From contig NC_044981.1 of NCBI RefSeq assembly GCF_008728515.1, positions 128,748,884 to 128,812,883 on the forward strand: 64,000 nt of DNA. Reading direction: 5' to 3'. This DNA is from Papio anubis. Taxonomy: Eukaryota > Chordata > Mammalia > Primates > Cercopithecidae. Shown piece after piece: positions 33,715 to 46,069 of the stretch. Both the position numbers and the translations under genes were made by a program. Under the pieces are notes generated by a model, which searched no databases, was not told the origin of the DNA, and saw nothing but the letters and a program-made list of their open reading frames with translations. The first letter of the stretch is position 1; each line of letters opens with the position of its first letter.

Positions 33715-34200
33715 GTGCCTGTTTCACATCAATTATCCATTGCTGCATAACAAAAGCATCCCAAATGTAGCAGCTGAAAACAATGAACCATTTCCAATGA
33801 TTCTTTGGTTTGGCTAGGTGGTGCCTCTGCCTGTTTTGCCTGGGCTCACTCACGTGTCTCCCTGGGCAGGGGGGCCCACAATCACTGGGACTTGATCACA
33901 TAGGTGGCAGTAGGTGCCAGCTGTCAATGGGGAGCTTCAGTTCTCCTCAGTGGCTTCTCATCCTTGAGGAGGTAAAGTGGCTTCCTCACATGTCAAACTC
34001 AGGGTAGCTTTCCAAGGTAGTGAAGGCAGAAAGAAGCTGCAAGTCTCTCTGAGGTTTACATCAGGAATACACACATCACTTTGACCACTTTCTATTGTCA
34101 GCACAAGTCCTGAGGCCAGCCCAGATACAAGGGGTGAAGAAAGAGACCTAACCTCTTGATGAGATGAAGGGCAAAGAATTTCTGACCACATTTAATCTAC
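33715..34200. repeat. Old interspersed repeat, family unassigned
   Basis: Contains CCATTGCTGCATAACAAAAG, CTGGGCTCACTCACGTGTCT and, at the right end, ACCTCTTGATGAGATGAAGG and ATTTAATCTACCACAC. These belong to a recurrent mammalian element whose name I cannot give with confidence. Confidence 0.45.
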
Positions 34201-34710
34201 CACACCTACTCTTTCTTGAAGTTCTTTTAGCTATGTGAAACAATCTTCTTTCCTGGATGGCCTCCTAGCTCACGACTCTAATCTCCTGATTTCTCCTTCT
34301 GTTCCTACATTTTACCCAGCTCTACATCCTTATGCTTTTAGACTCAACTCAAGTACTCATCCTCGAAGTCCTGAGTAGCTCTAGCCCTGGAGAGTAATCC
34401 TTTGTCCTAGATTTTCAATATCTTCTCGCCCTCTTTTCTTCTATACTGCGTTGGCTAGAACTCTTGTGGTTTCACCTTGTTAATTAATAAAGTTTTAGTT
34501 TCCAGGAATGCTCTGTCCATTATCTTTCTTATGTAACTCCTACAAAGTCTACCTAGCTTAATGTTGATTTCTGGTAGATGATTAAAAAGTATCCACTGTT
34601 CAATTTTATAACTTGTTTTGTTGGCTTCGTGGTAAATCCACTTTGTGTATATGCACCTTTGAACTACTCATCTACTAACTCAGGGAGCAAAATTCCTGTA
34701 AACATTTTGT

Positions 34711-35010
34711 GGCCGGGTGTACTGGCTCATACCTGTAATGCCAGCACTCTGGGAGGTGAAGGCAGGCAGATCACTTGAACCTAGGAGTTCGAGACCAGCC
34801 TGACAACATGGCAAAACCCCATCTCTATCAAAAACACAAAACATTAGCTGGGCGTGGTGGCTTGTGCCTGTAGTCCCAGCTACTCTGGAAGCTGAGGTAG
34901 AAGGATCATTTGAGCCTGGGAAGTTGAGGCTGCAGTGAGCTGTGATCGTGCCACTGCACTCTAGCCTGGGTGACAGAGTGAGACCCTGTCTCAAAAGAAC
35001 ACAGAAAAAT
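34711..35010 (+). mobile_element. Alu element (old type)
   Basis: Forward Alu: GGCCGGGTGTACTGGCTCAT to GAGACCCTGTCTCAAAAGAA. A 132-codon antisense frame across it (34680-35078) is an Alu artefact. Confidence 0.92.
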
Positions 35011-35739
35011 AAGAGTAAAATTTTGTGAATTCTTGTGAACAAAATAACTAAAAAATGGAGGCAGGGAGAAAGTAACAATTAATTAATTGAATGAAACTAT
35101 ATAGGCCTCCTTTACTATCACAACCCACTGTAGTCTCTTAAAAAAGTCTAACTTGAAAGCAGAATGTTCTGCATAAGATTAAGGACTTTCACATCCCTTT
35201 TTTCATGTAAGGTTGTCAGAATGTATCAAATTGCAAACCAAATGAAAATTCAATGACAGAACTTAAGAAAATCTAATCTTTCTTTCTAGTAGGCTTCCAG
35301 AATAAGATATTCCTTAAGAACGTATGATGTGGGTATCTAAAACGCAACAGAACTTATTAATTCAGAATTTGGGGTGGGGAAAGAATCTGTCTAAATTATT
35401 AAAATTCTGACTTATGAAATGTTTTTGAAAGAATCACATTTCTGTTACTTTTGAGTCATGCAATTACTCAAATTTAAATCCAGACCCTCTCCAAGAACGT
35501 TATAAATTGCAAATTAGGAGAGGACCAAAAGTCAAAGGTATGTTGACCTCTAAACAGACTATAGGAGAACTGCAAGGTTTGTAATGAAGAACAAAAATAC
35601 AGGCAATTAAGAAAGATGAGATGGCAAAACAATTTTACATTTTAAAGTCATTACAGCAGTAGTAATACCTACTAGCTATAAACCATGAGGAAGCCCAGTA
35701 CTGAGGACAAAAAGGAAAAGGTGCTTTTAGAATTTTTTT

Positions 35740-36277
35740 TCCAACATTTATTTTAGAATCAGGGGGTACATGTGCAGGTTTGTTACAAAGGTTTACTGCA
35801 TGATGCTGAGCTTTGGAGTATGAATGAACCTGTCACCCAGGTAGTGAGCATAGTACCCAATAGGTAGTTGTTTAGCCCTTGCCTACCTCCATCGCTCTCC
35901 TCTCCAGTCGTCTCAGTGTCTATTTTTGCCTCTTTATGTCCATGAGTACCCAATGTTTAGCTCCCACTTATAAGTGAGAACACACAGTACTTGCTTTTCT
36001 GTTTCTGCATTAGTTCACTTAAGAAAATGGCCTCCAGATCCATCCATGTGGCTACAAATGATTTGGTTCTTTTTGATGGCTGTGCAATATTCCATGGTGT
36101 ATATGTATCACATTTTCTTTATCCAATCCACTGCTCATGGACACCTGGGTTGATTCCATATGTTTGCTATCATGAATAGTGATGCGATGAACATATGGGT
36201 TCATGTGTCTTTTTGGTAAAACGATTCATTTTCCTTTGGGTATATACTCAGTAATGAGATTGCTGCATCAAATAGTA
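35740..36277 (-). mobile_element. L1 3' region
   Basis: Reverse L1: GGGGGTACATGTGCAGGTTT, GTCACCCAGGTAGTGAGCAT, CTCCCACTTATAAGTGAGAA, then the ORF2-tail/3'-UTR words CCAGATCCATCCATGTGGCT, TTCCATGGTGTATATGTATC and GGGTATATACTCAGTAATGA. About 540 bp, truncated, ending beside the Alu pair. Confidence 0.88.
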
Positions 36278-36286
36278 GGTTAACTT

Positions 36287-36581
36287 TTTTTGGGGGGGGG
36301 TGGGCGGAGTCTCGCTTTGTCGCCCAGGCTGGAGTGCAGTGGCGCAGTCTCGGCTCACTGCAAGCTCCGCCTCCCGGGTTCACGCCATTCTCCTGCCTCA
36401 GCCTCCCGAGTAGCTGGGACTACAGGCACCCGCCACCACGCCCGGCTAATTTTTTGTATTTTTAGTAGAGACGGGGTTTCACCGTGTTAGCCAGGGAGGT
36501 CTCGATCTCCTGACCTCGTGATCCGCCAGCCTCGGCCTCCCAAAGTGCTGGGATTACAGGCGTGAGCCACTGCGCCTGGCC
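36287..36581 (-). mobile_element. AluY element (first of a head-to-tail pair)
   Basis: Reverse full-length AluY whose tail side carries an unusual run of nine or ten G before TGGGCGGAGTCTCG. It ends GCGCCTGGCC, directly touching the T-run of the next Alu. Confidence 0.93.
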
Positions 36582-36837
36582 TTTTTTTTTTTTGAGTTGG
36601 AGTCTTGCTCTGTTGCCCAGCCTGGAGTGCAGTGGCCGGATCTCAGCTCATGGTAAGCTCCGCCTCCTGGGTTCACACCATTCTTCTGCCTCAGCCTCCC
36701 AAGTAGCTGGGACTACAGGCACCCGCCGCCACGTCCGGCTAATTTTTTTTTGTATTTTTAGTAGAGACGGGGTTTCACCGTATTAGCCAGGATGGTCTCA
36801 ATCTCCTGACCTCGTGATCTGCCTGCCTTGGGCTCCC
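36582..36837 (-). mobile_element. AluY of Old World monkey type, 5'-truncated (second of the pair)
   Basis: Reverse Alu with GGCCGGATCTCAGCTCATGG. It stops at CCTTGGGCTCCC without the head sequence. GGTTAACTT flanks the pair as a whole (36278-36286 and 36838-36846). Confidence 0.92.
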
Positions 36838-37649
36838 GGTTAACTTCTATTCATGTAATACTGTGAGCCAGAGGCTTTTCTGAGCTGAACCAACAGGTTG
36901 AGAAAAGCTTTTAAAATGACAATGTGAGCAGCCTGGCTTATGTAAATTGACCAAAGTATCTATGATATACGTTAAACAAGGTTTCCAAGAGAGAAATGTC
37001 AGAGACAAAAAAAATACAGTAAGTTATTAAATTAGTTAAGAAAATGTGAGGTGGTAGAAAGCCCATGGAACCCGCTTGTGCACAGAAGCTGAAGTGAACT
37101 TGAAGAATGAGGAAGGACACTGCTGAGTTAAGAGAGTCTTCATGAATTTAGAATAAAACAATGAATCAACTTTTGTCACCAAGGTAATAGTCCTGATGTA
37201 GAAATCCCAATGTCTATTTCTAAGAAAGTAAACTACAATATCAAATTAACTTCAACCATGATACTACACATTGCCTAGCATTTTCCTCTATATTTGGAGT
37301 TGGGTTCTTCTACCCCTATTTCTAAAAAGCTGAGAAAACAAATATTCTTCCAAGGATGTTAAGTTTCTTATAAAATAAACAGTGACTCAGCTGAGAGGTC
37401 AGAAAAGATTTCTGCAATAATGTAATTTGAAAAGATTTTATTTTGAACTTCTGCCTTGCAAGCTACAAACTCAAAATGGGATGTGATGTTTGCCATATTT
37501 GCTGTTTCAGCTGTGATTTACTTTTCCCCCAGCTTAAGTGGGCACAAATGGAGAAAGCAAACAAGTTAATGTTTTTAAATATTTCAGTTCTGAGGCAAAC
37601 TTATTTTTCACTTTTAGCAGTTAATTTGATGTGGCCATTTCTTCATTCA

Positions 37650-38125
37650 TTCATCTGCCCAATTCATTTACTCAATAAATATTTATTGAGCATCTACTAT
37701 GTGCCAGGCACTGATGTAGGTTCTACAATAACATTGTCAGCGAGTACAATCACCATGAGATTTCCAGTATGCTGATTAGATAGTGACTAAAGGGCTACTT
37801 TCAATTGGGCAGATCTGAGAAGGTTATTCTGAGATGCAACATTTAAGATAAAACCTGGGTAATAAAAAGCCAACCTTGGAAGATAGGGGAGAAAATCCAG
37901 GCAGAAAAAACAGCTAGTGCAAAGGCTAAGTCAGAAACACACTTGACTTGTTCCAGAAATGGAAGGAAGGCTGTAATCTTTGACGAGTTAGGAAGCAGGT
38001 AGAGACTAGTGTGCAGGGCTTTGCAGGCTGAGTGAAGAGCTTGGTTTCATTCTAATTGCAGCAGAAGCTACTGAAGGATTTTAAGCAGGGCAGTGACATG
38101 ATCTGATTTACAGTTTAAAGTGTGC
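37650..38125 (-). mobile_element. L2 LINE, 3' half, left of an inverted nest
   Basis: Reverse L2 from its 3' end: ACTCAATAAATATTTATTGA, GCATCTACTATGTGCCAGGC, then AGCTAGTGCAAAGGCTAAGT, GTGCAGGGCTTTGCAGGCTG and CAGGGCAGTGACATGATCTG. It appears to continue at 40060-40625. Confidence 0.75.
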
Positions 38126-38169
38126 CATAGTGAGTGTCTGCAGCCATCCAGCCGAAGGAGGCTGAGAAA

Positions 38170-40040
38170 GCAGGCAATTGTAGTGCTGGGTCTCTTTTTC
38201 CATCACGCCCATGGACCTTAAGTGGCCTTCAATCACATGTGGCAAACACACATATCCCTAGTCTATTAACTCTGCTTCTCTCCTAGACAAACGCTCCAGA
38301 TCACTTTCTCTCCGGAAACCTCCTCACATCCTCATTCCTCACCGATGGCCTTGCTTCTGACTTCACTGAGAAAATGGACATAATCAGGTGGAAACTTCCA
38401 CCACCTTCCACATACACGACCATTCCTCCATGGCCTATGTAGGAATTCAGTCCTTCCTGTGAGAGGCCCCTTCACCCCCTCTCTCCTCTCTCCCTTCTCT
38501 GGCACATTCTCCAGCAATTGTCCCGGCTCACTGCTGCATCACCTGCATCTTTATCTACTCCTCATCAGCACGGAAACCTGCTGTGATTCTTTCTCCATCT
38601 TTTTTTTTTTTAAAGATCTTTTGGTGCCATTTTCTCTCCAGCTTTTGCCCTATTTCTTGGGTACTATTTATAGCCAAGTTTTTCTAATGCATCGTCTGTA
38701 TTCACTGTCATCACTTGTGCTTCTGCTCTTCCCACTCTCAAGAACCTGCTCCAATGAGACTTGTTATGGCCATCCCGCTCCTGAAATTACTTTTTAATGT
38801 TCCAGTTACCTCCATGTTGGTTAACTCTGTGGTCAATTCTCACTCCTTATCTTAGACTATCCCCAGCATTTGACTGGAGATAGTGCGTTTGCCTGGGGAT
38901 AGTCCTCCTTCCTGAAATGGTTGCCTCACAGCCTTCTGGGACCCGTCCCCTGTTGTCTCTTACCTATGGGTCTCTCTTCCTCTGCTTCCTCTCTTAAAGT
39001 TGGTGTGCCCTGGGGCTTAGTGCCCTGACCACTTCTCTATCACCCTCACCGGCTAGTTGATCTCAGTCAATGACAGTTTGTATCTCATTAATATGCCAGG
39101 GTCTGAAATTTATGTCTCTAGCTATCTCTCCAGAATTCAAGGCTTGTTTATTCAACTGCTTACTCTACATGTCTTTCCAAATGTCTAACAGATACCTAAT
39201 ACCTCGCATGTCCTAAATTGAACCTGTGATATCCTCAAACCTATTCTACTCACAGCCTTACCCACCTCAGTGGATGTCAACGTTATCCTACTACTTGCTC
39301 TGGCCACAAACTTAGGAGTCTTTCCTGACTCTTTCCTGACTCTTTCTCTTATACTCCATGTTCAGTCCACCAGGAAGTTGTGTTGGCTCTTATTTCAAAA
39401 TATATCCAGAGCCTGAACACCTTCCCAGCTGCCCTGGTCTGAGTCACCATGATCTCCATCCTGAATTACTGCAATACCCACTTATTGGTTCTCATTTCTG
39501 CCTTTGTCCCCTCCCATCAGTTCTCTACACAGTGGCCAGAATGACCCCTTAAAATGCAACCAAGGTATTCTTTTTCTCCAATCCTCCAGTGGCTCTCCAG
39601 CAAGAGCAGAAGCCTTCCAATGCCCTTCCAGCCCTGCACAGCCTGCTAATCTGCCCTTCTCCTCTCACAGCCACACAGGCCAAAGGCTGCATCCCAGACA
39701 CATCAGGCATGCTCAAGGCTCTGGATCTTGGCACCTGTTTCCTCTGCCTCAAATTATCTTCCCCTAAATATCCACCTGTCTTGCTGCTTCACCTCCATCA
39801 GACTTTTCCTGTCCCTCTATTTCAAATACCAGTTGTGTATCCAACTCTGCACCCACTTTCCAATCCTTCAGTTTTAACCAAAGCAGAAACACTATATTTT
39901 ACTTGGTCTACTGTCTATCTCTTCCTGCTATATTTAAATTCCATGAAGCCAGGGAATTTTGTATATTTTGTTCACTGTTGTTTCCCAACACTCGGAACAA
40001 TTCCTTGGCATATAATCAAAGCTCAGCATTGAATACATGA
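38170..40040 (+). mobile_element. L2 LINE with RT remnant, opposite orientation
   Basis: Forward L2 about 1.9 kb long. TTGGTGTGCCCTGGGGCTTA (39000-39019) is a decayed version of the RT VPQGS-type block. Downstream come CATGTCCTAAATTGAACCTG, TTCAAAATATATCCAGAGCC, ATTACTGCAATACCC, CAATCCTCCAGTGGCTCTCC and the 3' end (AAATTCCATGAAGCCAGGGA, CTTGGCATATAATCAAAGCT). Frames across it (such as 39589-40032) are relics, not genes. Confidence 0.7.
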
Positions 40041-40059
40041 AAAAATATGAACGAAATGG

Positions 40060-40625
40060 ATCTAGGAGTAAGGCAATGAAGCAGTCAAGATGACACTGCA
40101 AGTTTTAACTTGAGAAACTGGACAGGTGGTGAGATGGGGAAGCCCGAGAGATGACTAGGTTTCAGGGCTCGGGAGAGAATAGAGCTCGGATTTGGAGATA
40201 TTAATTGTGAGATGTCCATTAGACATCAAATAGAAACATTAGTAGTAGGCACTTGGATATATAAGTCTGAAATTTGGAGACTCTAGGGGTTAGAGTCAAA
40301 TGTGAGTGGCCATCAGCTAAGTGGTATTTAAGTCATGAAGCCAGATAAGCTTATCTGGTCAGAAAACAGAGAGAGAAGGGACTAGGCCCAGTTTTGTGCC
40401 AACCTTAGAGACCGAGCAAAGAAGAGAGTGTTAAAAGAGACTGAAAAGAAGCCAGCAGTGAGGCTGGAGGAAAGCCAGATGTGTTGTAGGAAGGTGGGAC
40501 TGGAGAGACCAGCCACAAAGAGGTAATCATAGGCTTGACAGACTCAGGCTCAGTGGAATGAGAGGAAAGACGCCGACTGATGTGGTTGGAGGACAAAATG
40601 GAAGTGAAGTGAAGAAGCTACAGTC
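40060..40625 (-). mobile_element. L2 LINE, right part of the split copy
   Basis: Reverse L2: GTGAGATGGGGAAGCCCGAG, GAGATGTCCATTAGACATCA, AGTGGTATTTAAGTCATGAA, then AAGAGACTGAAAAGAAGCC. It lies further 5' in L2 than 37650-38125, as expected if one - strand copy was split by the + strand copy. Confidence 0.6.
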
Positions 40626-40649
40626 CACTCCTTGCATCAGTTTTGCTGT

Positions 40650-41740
40650 GAAGGGGAGCAGAAAAGCAGAATGGTCATGCCCTAGACTCATTTCCAATCA
40701 CTGCTTCATTCACAAGCATTCCACTCACCCTCTAACCACTCATCTCTCCAACCCACTTCCTCAAGTACTGGCACTTTAACAAGTCTTCAGCCCCACCACA
40801 ACCTGGAGGCTCACGCTCTCCCTTCCTTCCTTACCCTGCTTCCTACTTTCCATGGCCCACCACCCAGGCCACTTCTTTGCATTTCACCTTCTCCCTTTCC
40901 CCTCTTCTCTCTCCTTCCATCACTCAGGCAAACCTTAACTCTGACCAAGTCAACTCTTAGTTCATTTTATCCCTGCATTCAAGGAGCTAAACCTGGCTGA
41001 ATCAAACACACAACCATGCTGATCAGCCTTGTTTTAAACTTACGAACATCAATCTCAAGTAACTCTTGAGGAATATCATGCAATATACCACATTTCCCTG
41101 GTGAGTTGACATTCCTACTTTCAAAGACGATTACTTCACACCAATACTTTTCCCAAGCCTCCAGCACCCCCTCCCACTTCCTCACTCTAATTATTTTGCT
41201 TTTTAGTTCACTGAGAAAGTAAATTGAGACCATCTCGTCCTCCTGCCACAAGATCTAACCTGCCTACATCTATGCCCACACATTCTGCCTTGCTGCAAAG
41301 GTCAATGCTTCCATTTGTACACTGCATCAATTTCCCCCTCCTATGGGATTATCATCATGCACACACTCACAAAGCTGCAGTATTTCCCATCCTGAAAAAA
41401 CACCTTCCTCAGATTCCCTCCAGATACCAACTCGTTTCCCTGCCCCTACTTCTCAGGTCTCTGGGATTCTTTGCAGGGTTCCCTCCCTAACTTCATTCCA
41501 TTTTCTGATCGTCACTGCTTTAGAGAGATGCCACCTGTGTAACAGTCTGTCCTCTCCCACCTAACGAAATCCTTTTTTCTCCTTCTCCGTTTATTTCTCA
41601 TTAGCACTTTTACTACTTCAAATTATATGCTTGTCTCCCCTCTAAAATCTAAGTAAGCTCCTTGAAAACAGGAGTCTTTATCTACTCAACCCATACCACC
41701 TACATACTGTGGCCACTCAAATCACTGGTTAAATTACAGA
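40650..41740 (+). mobile_element. L2 LINE fragment(s)
   Basis: Forward L2 pieces: TTTCCCATCCTGAAAAAACA with CAACTCGTTTCCCTGCCCCT (41380-41450), which resembles the RT 'YRPISLL' region, and a 3' end at 41640-41740 (AAGCTCCTTGAAAACAGGAG, CTTTATCTACTCAACCCA). The 5' limit and 40650-41200 are uncertain. Confidence 0.5.
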
Positions 41741-42245
41741 AAAAGGTATTTGAAAAGGGAGGTTCAAAGGCAGCTCTTCATTTTTAATAAAGGTAAAATA
41801 CAATAGCATCTTTCTGTGTTGATGGAAAGAATCCTGTAGAAAAATTTGTTAATGTGGGAGTGAGGGATGACGTAGAAGACAGAAGAGATATAAATATAGG
41901 CACATTGCTGGAGTTTGAGAAATGGAAAAAAATAAGGTCTGGGATGAAACCTCCACTGGTTCTCTGTATGTAATACTATCCTTGGAATCCTTCCCCACAG
42001 AGCTGACTGCTGGGATTGTGTTCTGGAAAGACACCGTTACCCCTTGCATGAGACTGACCAAAGTCTGCGGCATACTGAATTTCATGATGCAGCAGGCTTC
42101 CTAATAAAAATATGTATTTATTTTGCATAGCTAAAACATTAAAGCCCCAGGGTGGTTTAAAAAATAATAGCCTACACTTTTTTTTTTTTTTGTAGGTACT
42201 GTAAACTAAGAATGACATTTTCATTAGTGCCTCTTTTTCTTTCAG

Positions 42246-42399
42246 AAACTATGTGAAAAACAACATTTGCTTTATGAGTCATCACCAAGAAGAATTAGTG
42301 CCAAGACAGCCTCAAAAAAGAAAACCCCAGGAGCAGCTCTTGGAGTGTAACAAGCTGTGTGGTAGGGGCCAATCCAGGCAGCTTTCTCCAGAGAACTAA
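42246..42399 (+). CDS. SLC2A12: SLC2A12 last coding exon, codons 567-617 and stop
   Basis: The acceptor CTTTTTCTTTCAG ends at 42245; A completes Val567 (GT|A). It encodes the cytoplasmic C-terminal tail of GLUT12 (NYVKNNICFMSHHQEELVP ... RQLSPEN) and stops at TAA 42397-42399. The coding total agrees with a 617-residue protein when the missing upstream exon is human-sized. Leu598-Leu599 form a dileucine pair within EQLLE, the kind of sorting signal known in GLUT12 and GLUT8 for intracellular retention. No frame damage. Confidence 0.97.
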
Positions 42400-44835
42400 T
42401 GGTCTCAACACCTTCTGAACGTGGATAGTGCCAGAACGCTTAGGAGGGTGTCTTTGGACCAGTGCATAGTTGCGACTCCTGTGCTTTCTTTTCAGTGTCA
42501 TGGAACTGGTTTTGAAGAGACACTGAAATGGTAAAGACAACCTTTAATCCCCTCTTCCCCAAAAGGAACCTCAAAAGGTAGACGAGGTACAAGGTCCTAA
42601 GTGATCTCTTTCTTATTCTGAGCAGGATATCAGGTTAAAAAAAAAAGTTACTGGCTGGTTTCATACTTTCTACCTTCACAGAGCAGCCTTTGAATAGACT
42701 ATGTCCTAGTGAAGACATCAACCTCTGCCTTAAGCTATGTATGTACGGAGGCCAGTCACAGCTTTATTATTCAGACACACAAGTGGTCTGGACATAAGGG
42801 TACAGGTTTTGCCAACCAAGACACTGCTTGCAGTGGGTCTTACGCAAAAAAGAACCAGAACACACAGTGTGGACAACTGCCCATGTATTCCATCTAGATT
42901 AGGAGAGGGTCCTGGCTAGGATTTTAGTGGTAATTCCTAGTTACATTCAACAAGTGTAAAGATTATAGAGCTTATTTTATGAACTATAAACTACAATTTA
43001 ATGCAAAATATCCTTTTATGAATTTCATGTTAATATTGTGAAATATTAAAATTATTCTGCAATAGTTGAGAAAAATGAGCATTTTTTTCCATTTTAAAAA
43101 AATGCATAGAAAAGACAATTTTAAAATCCTGGGACCATATTTATTTAGAAGTAGCTGTTAGTAAAACATTAGAAAAGGAGTCAGGCCATTAGGTTATTTA
43201 TCCAAATCTCTAAGCAATTAGGTTGAAGTTATTAAGTCAAGCCTAGAAAAGCTGCCTCCGTGTAAGGCTTTCATGACAATGTATAGTAATCCACAGTGTC
43301 CTGCAATTCTTCACACTCCTCAGGAATATCAATACCTCAGGTTACGGCACACAGGCTACACTCGATGATGACTTTCAGTGACCGAAGACACAATAAATGA
43401 CATTCAGACATCAGGACAATTCCCTCGTATGTTCTTCTCTATGATGGCGGCCTGTACAAGCAATGTGGGTTTCACCCACACAACGATGAACTGTTCTCTA
43501 CTTCTCCAGTTGATTTTAAAGACTTGGTAAGAGGTCTCACTAATAAAATTTGGGTATGATGATAGAAAATCCATAATCAAATCTTGAACCAAGTAACATA
43601 TTAAATTACTAATACTGTAAGTGATGGAAGACACAGAAAAAACGTAAAAGCACGAACAACCTAACTTGAAAAAGAATTTTTAAATATGATTAACCTAAAG
43701 AAAAGAGAATCCTAAGAGCCAGCTCCTTCTTATTTAGCTTGGAATTTTCCCATTGGTTCCCAATAAACTGTCCCAATGTCATATAAGGCAACATGATCTA
43801 CTACATTCCTTTATAACAATGTGGAGAGACTATAAACCTATGTAAGTAGTAAAACTATAAGATCAGAGACTCAGGAGACTGACTAAAAGGGCTGATCTGC
43901 AGTGTATTATCTGTATTAAAATTGCAGGCGAAGCTAAAAGGAAAGGAGATTTGAGATCTCAATTCTATCACAGTGTATTTCACATGCAAGTCAGAGCATG
44001 CATTGTTGTTTGTTTTTGGAAAGAGAAGGGAAGTGTGTTCTGCCCCACGTTTCCTTCCGTGTTTATTAGTTCAAACACTATATATACTTTAGTTATTTTT
44101 TGGTTTAGCCATTCATTATAAATGGGCAGGAAACTTTATCAACCTAGCCGGTTTATTACTAGTGACCTCGACTTTAGTATCTTGAGTATTCTTTTGCATT
44201 TTTATTTTAATATCCCGAGTCTGTAACTAAACAATTTTGTCTCTAAATTTGTATCCAATATTCATTGCCCCACACCAAATCAAGCTTTTTGATTTTCAAA
44301 AATAAAAAGGGGGAAATACTTACAACTTATACATATATATTCACAGTTTTTATTTATAAAAAAAATTTACAGTACTTATGGAGAGCCAGCAGAAGACATC
44401 AGAGCACTCACTTCTTCCCATCTTTGTTAAGGTTAGCGAATTACCCATGGACACTGCTAGGTGAGGCTCACTCAGCAGCCCTGAAAACAGACCCGGTCAC
44501 ACTGTCTTTACCCTCTCCCTTCAGATAAAGCACTTCGATTAGCTATTGATCTGCCCAGTTTTCAAGTCATGCGAATACTGAAAAGGTTGTATCATCTGGA
44601 TCTGTACCTTGGCTATATAAGCATGTTTTCCCCCTATTCTACATTTCTTTTTTTGGTGAACATTGCAAAACAGGAGGTGACTTATTACGGTTAATTAAAA
44701 CTAAATGAAAATGTCAAATCTTTAAAACAGTGAGCTTGTAACTCTTTCATGTAATTTTATTCTCTATATTTATGAGTTTGGCTATCCTACTGATTCTTAA
44801 AATAAAGGAAATAAACTTTTTTTTTTTTTTAAAAA
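42400..44835 (+). other. SLC2A12: SLC2A12 3' UTR (probable extent)
   Basis: Non-coding sequence after the stop, free of recognisable Alu or L1 insertions over more than 2 kb, unlike the neighbouring introns, which fits a transcribed and constrained 3' UTR. Possible poly(A) hexamers: 43392-43397, 43762-43767, and a pair at 44801-44806 and 44810-44815 followed by a long T-run. I place the end at the last pair because T-rich DNA follows; the true end needs RNA data. Confidence 0.55.
44801..44830 (+). terminator. SLC2A12: Candidate SLC2A12 poly(A) site
   Basis: Two AATAAA hexamers nine bases apart (44801-44806 and 44810-44815), then C and a T-run of about 14, matching a hexamer plus U-rich downstream element. 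Upstream single hexamers at 43392 and 43762 are alternatives. Confidence 0.45.
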
Positions 44836-45902
44836 GGAAATATAAAAGTCTAACAATTCCAATGAAATCTTTCCTAAGAAAGAAAAGTGTAAGTTCGCCT
44901 TTGCCTTCCACTTTGGAGTAAGAAGCAGGTTAGGGAAGGCATTGAGAAGAAAAAAGATAAAAATAAAAATAATAAGTGTTGTTCAGTGCAGTGCCTAAGC
45001 TAGGTTTTCAAGATTTATTTTATAATACGGTAAGGAAAATGTACTATATATGGAGGTTAGGATGTTGCAACTTTTCCACAAAGCTTTGAAAACATTTTGG
45101 AAATACAGGTTTTTGTGGAACATTGTGTTGGAATATTGTCTCCATTAAGTTTCTCCTGAGAAGCTAACTGGACTCTCCACTCAGCTTTACTTCTAGGTAT
45201 AATCACTGTTGGTTACACTAAACTCCTACACCTAAGTGATAGGGCACAACTACGCTTGATCCTGTATTACCACATCAGGGCTCCTGGGTGAGCCAGAGAC
45301 ACTGTTTCATAAATGCGTATTTATTATAACTTTAAGAGTAGCAATCTCATATACTGAATAGTCACTCTTTAACTCCATTAAATAAGATACAGCAAGGGGA
45401 AGGACAATATCGCACAAAATGGCTTTCAAATTCAAGAGGGGCTATTTGATAATTACATTGTGGCACAGAGGCAGCTTGTGGGCACTTCTTGTTAAAACAT
45501 CTCCATGTTACCAACTTCTGACAAGACTCTTAGTATAGGCTTGGGCACCAACCCAAGATTAAAGTCAAGAACCTCAATCACTTCTCTACAACTACAGGTG
45601 TTGAGTCTTTCCAGAAAAACAAAGATCCAAATGAGGCACCATTCATCACAGCTTCTTTCTCATGGCCATCTAGTGGGTAAGAGGTTTCTCTTCTTAAAAC
45701 TACAATTTCTTAACCTTTACAAGTTATTTAACATTTTCTATCATATTAAATTAGCAACATAAAACATTATCCTTTATCTATAAACTTCTAGTCTGGTTCT
45801 CTAGAGTTTATATACACGTTTTTATTTCTAATCTGCAAGAAAAAAAAATTCCTATTTGTTATTTGGTAACAGAGCATTAAAAGATACTATACACATGTGG
45901 CG

Positions 45903-45942
45903 CATATGTATGTATATATATATATACACACACACACACAAA
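45903..45942. repeat. (TA)n(CA)n microsatellite
   Basis: GTATGTATATATATATATAC followed by ACACACACACAC, in the interval between the two gene 3' ends. Confidence 0.85.
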
Positions 45943-46069
45943 ATATACTTCAAAAAGAAGCCAACACACTTTAGCCAAAGTCTTAAGCTTGCATAGATTT
46001 TTAAAAAAAAGTATGAATACAATTTTTGTTAAAATAGAAAATGGGGAATAAAAGTTACAGAATGGATAT

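Larger units (their letters stand above)
31294..42245 (+). other. SLC2A12: SLC2A12 intron 4 (11 kb)
   Basis: Last intron, GTAAGT at 31294 to CTTTTTCTTTCAG at 42245. It contains Alus, L1 3' ends and a run of L2 fragments. I see nothing recognisable in 31310-31610, 31890-32235, 32430-33700, 34205-34700, 35015-35735, 36850-37645 and 41745-42245. Confidence 0.9.

Noticed and set aside
39589..40032. 147-codon + strand frame
   Set aside because: It falls in an L2 LINE relic, and the reading has no intact RT domain.
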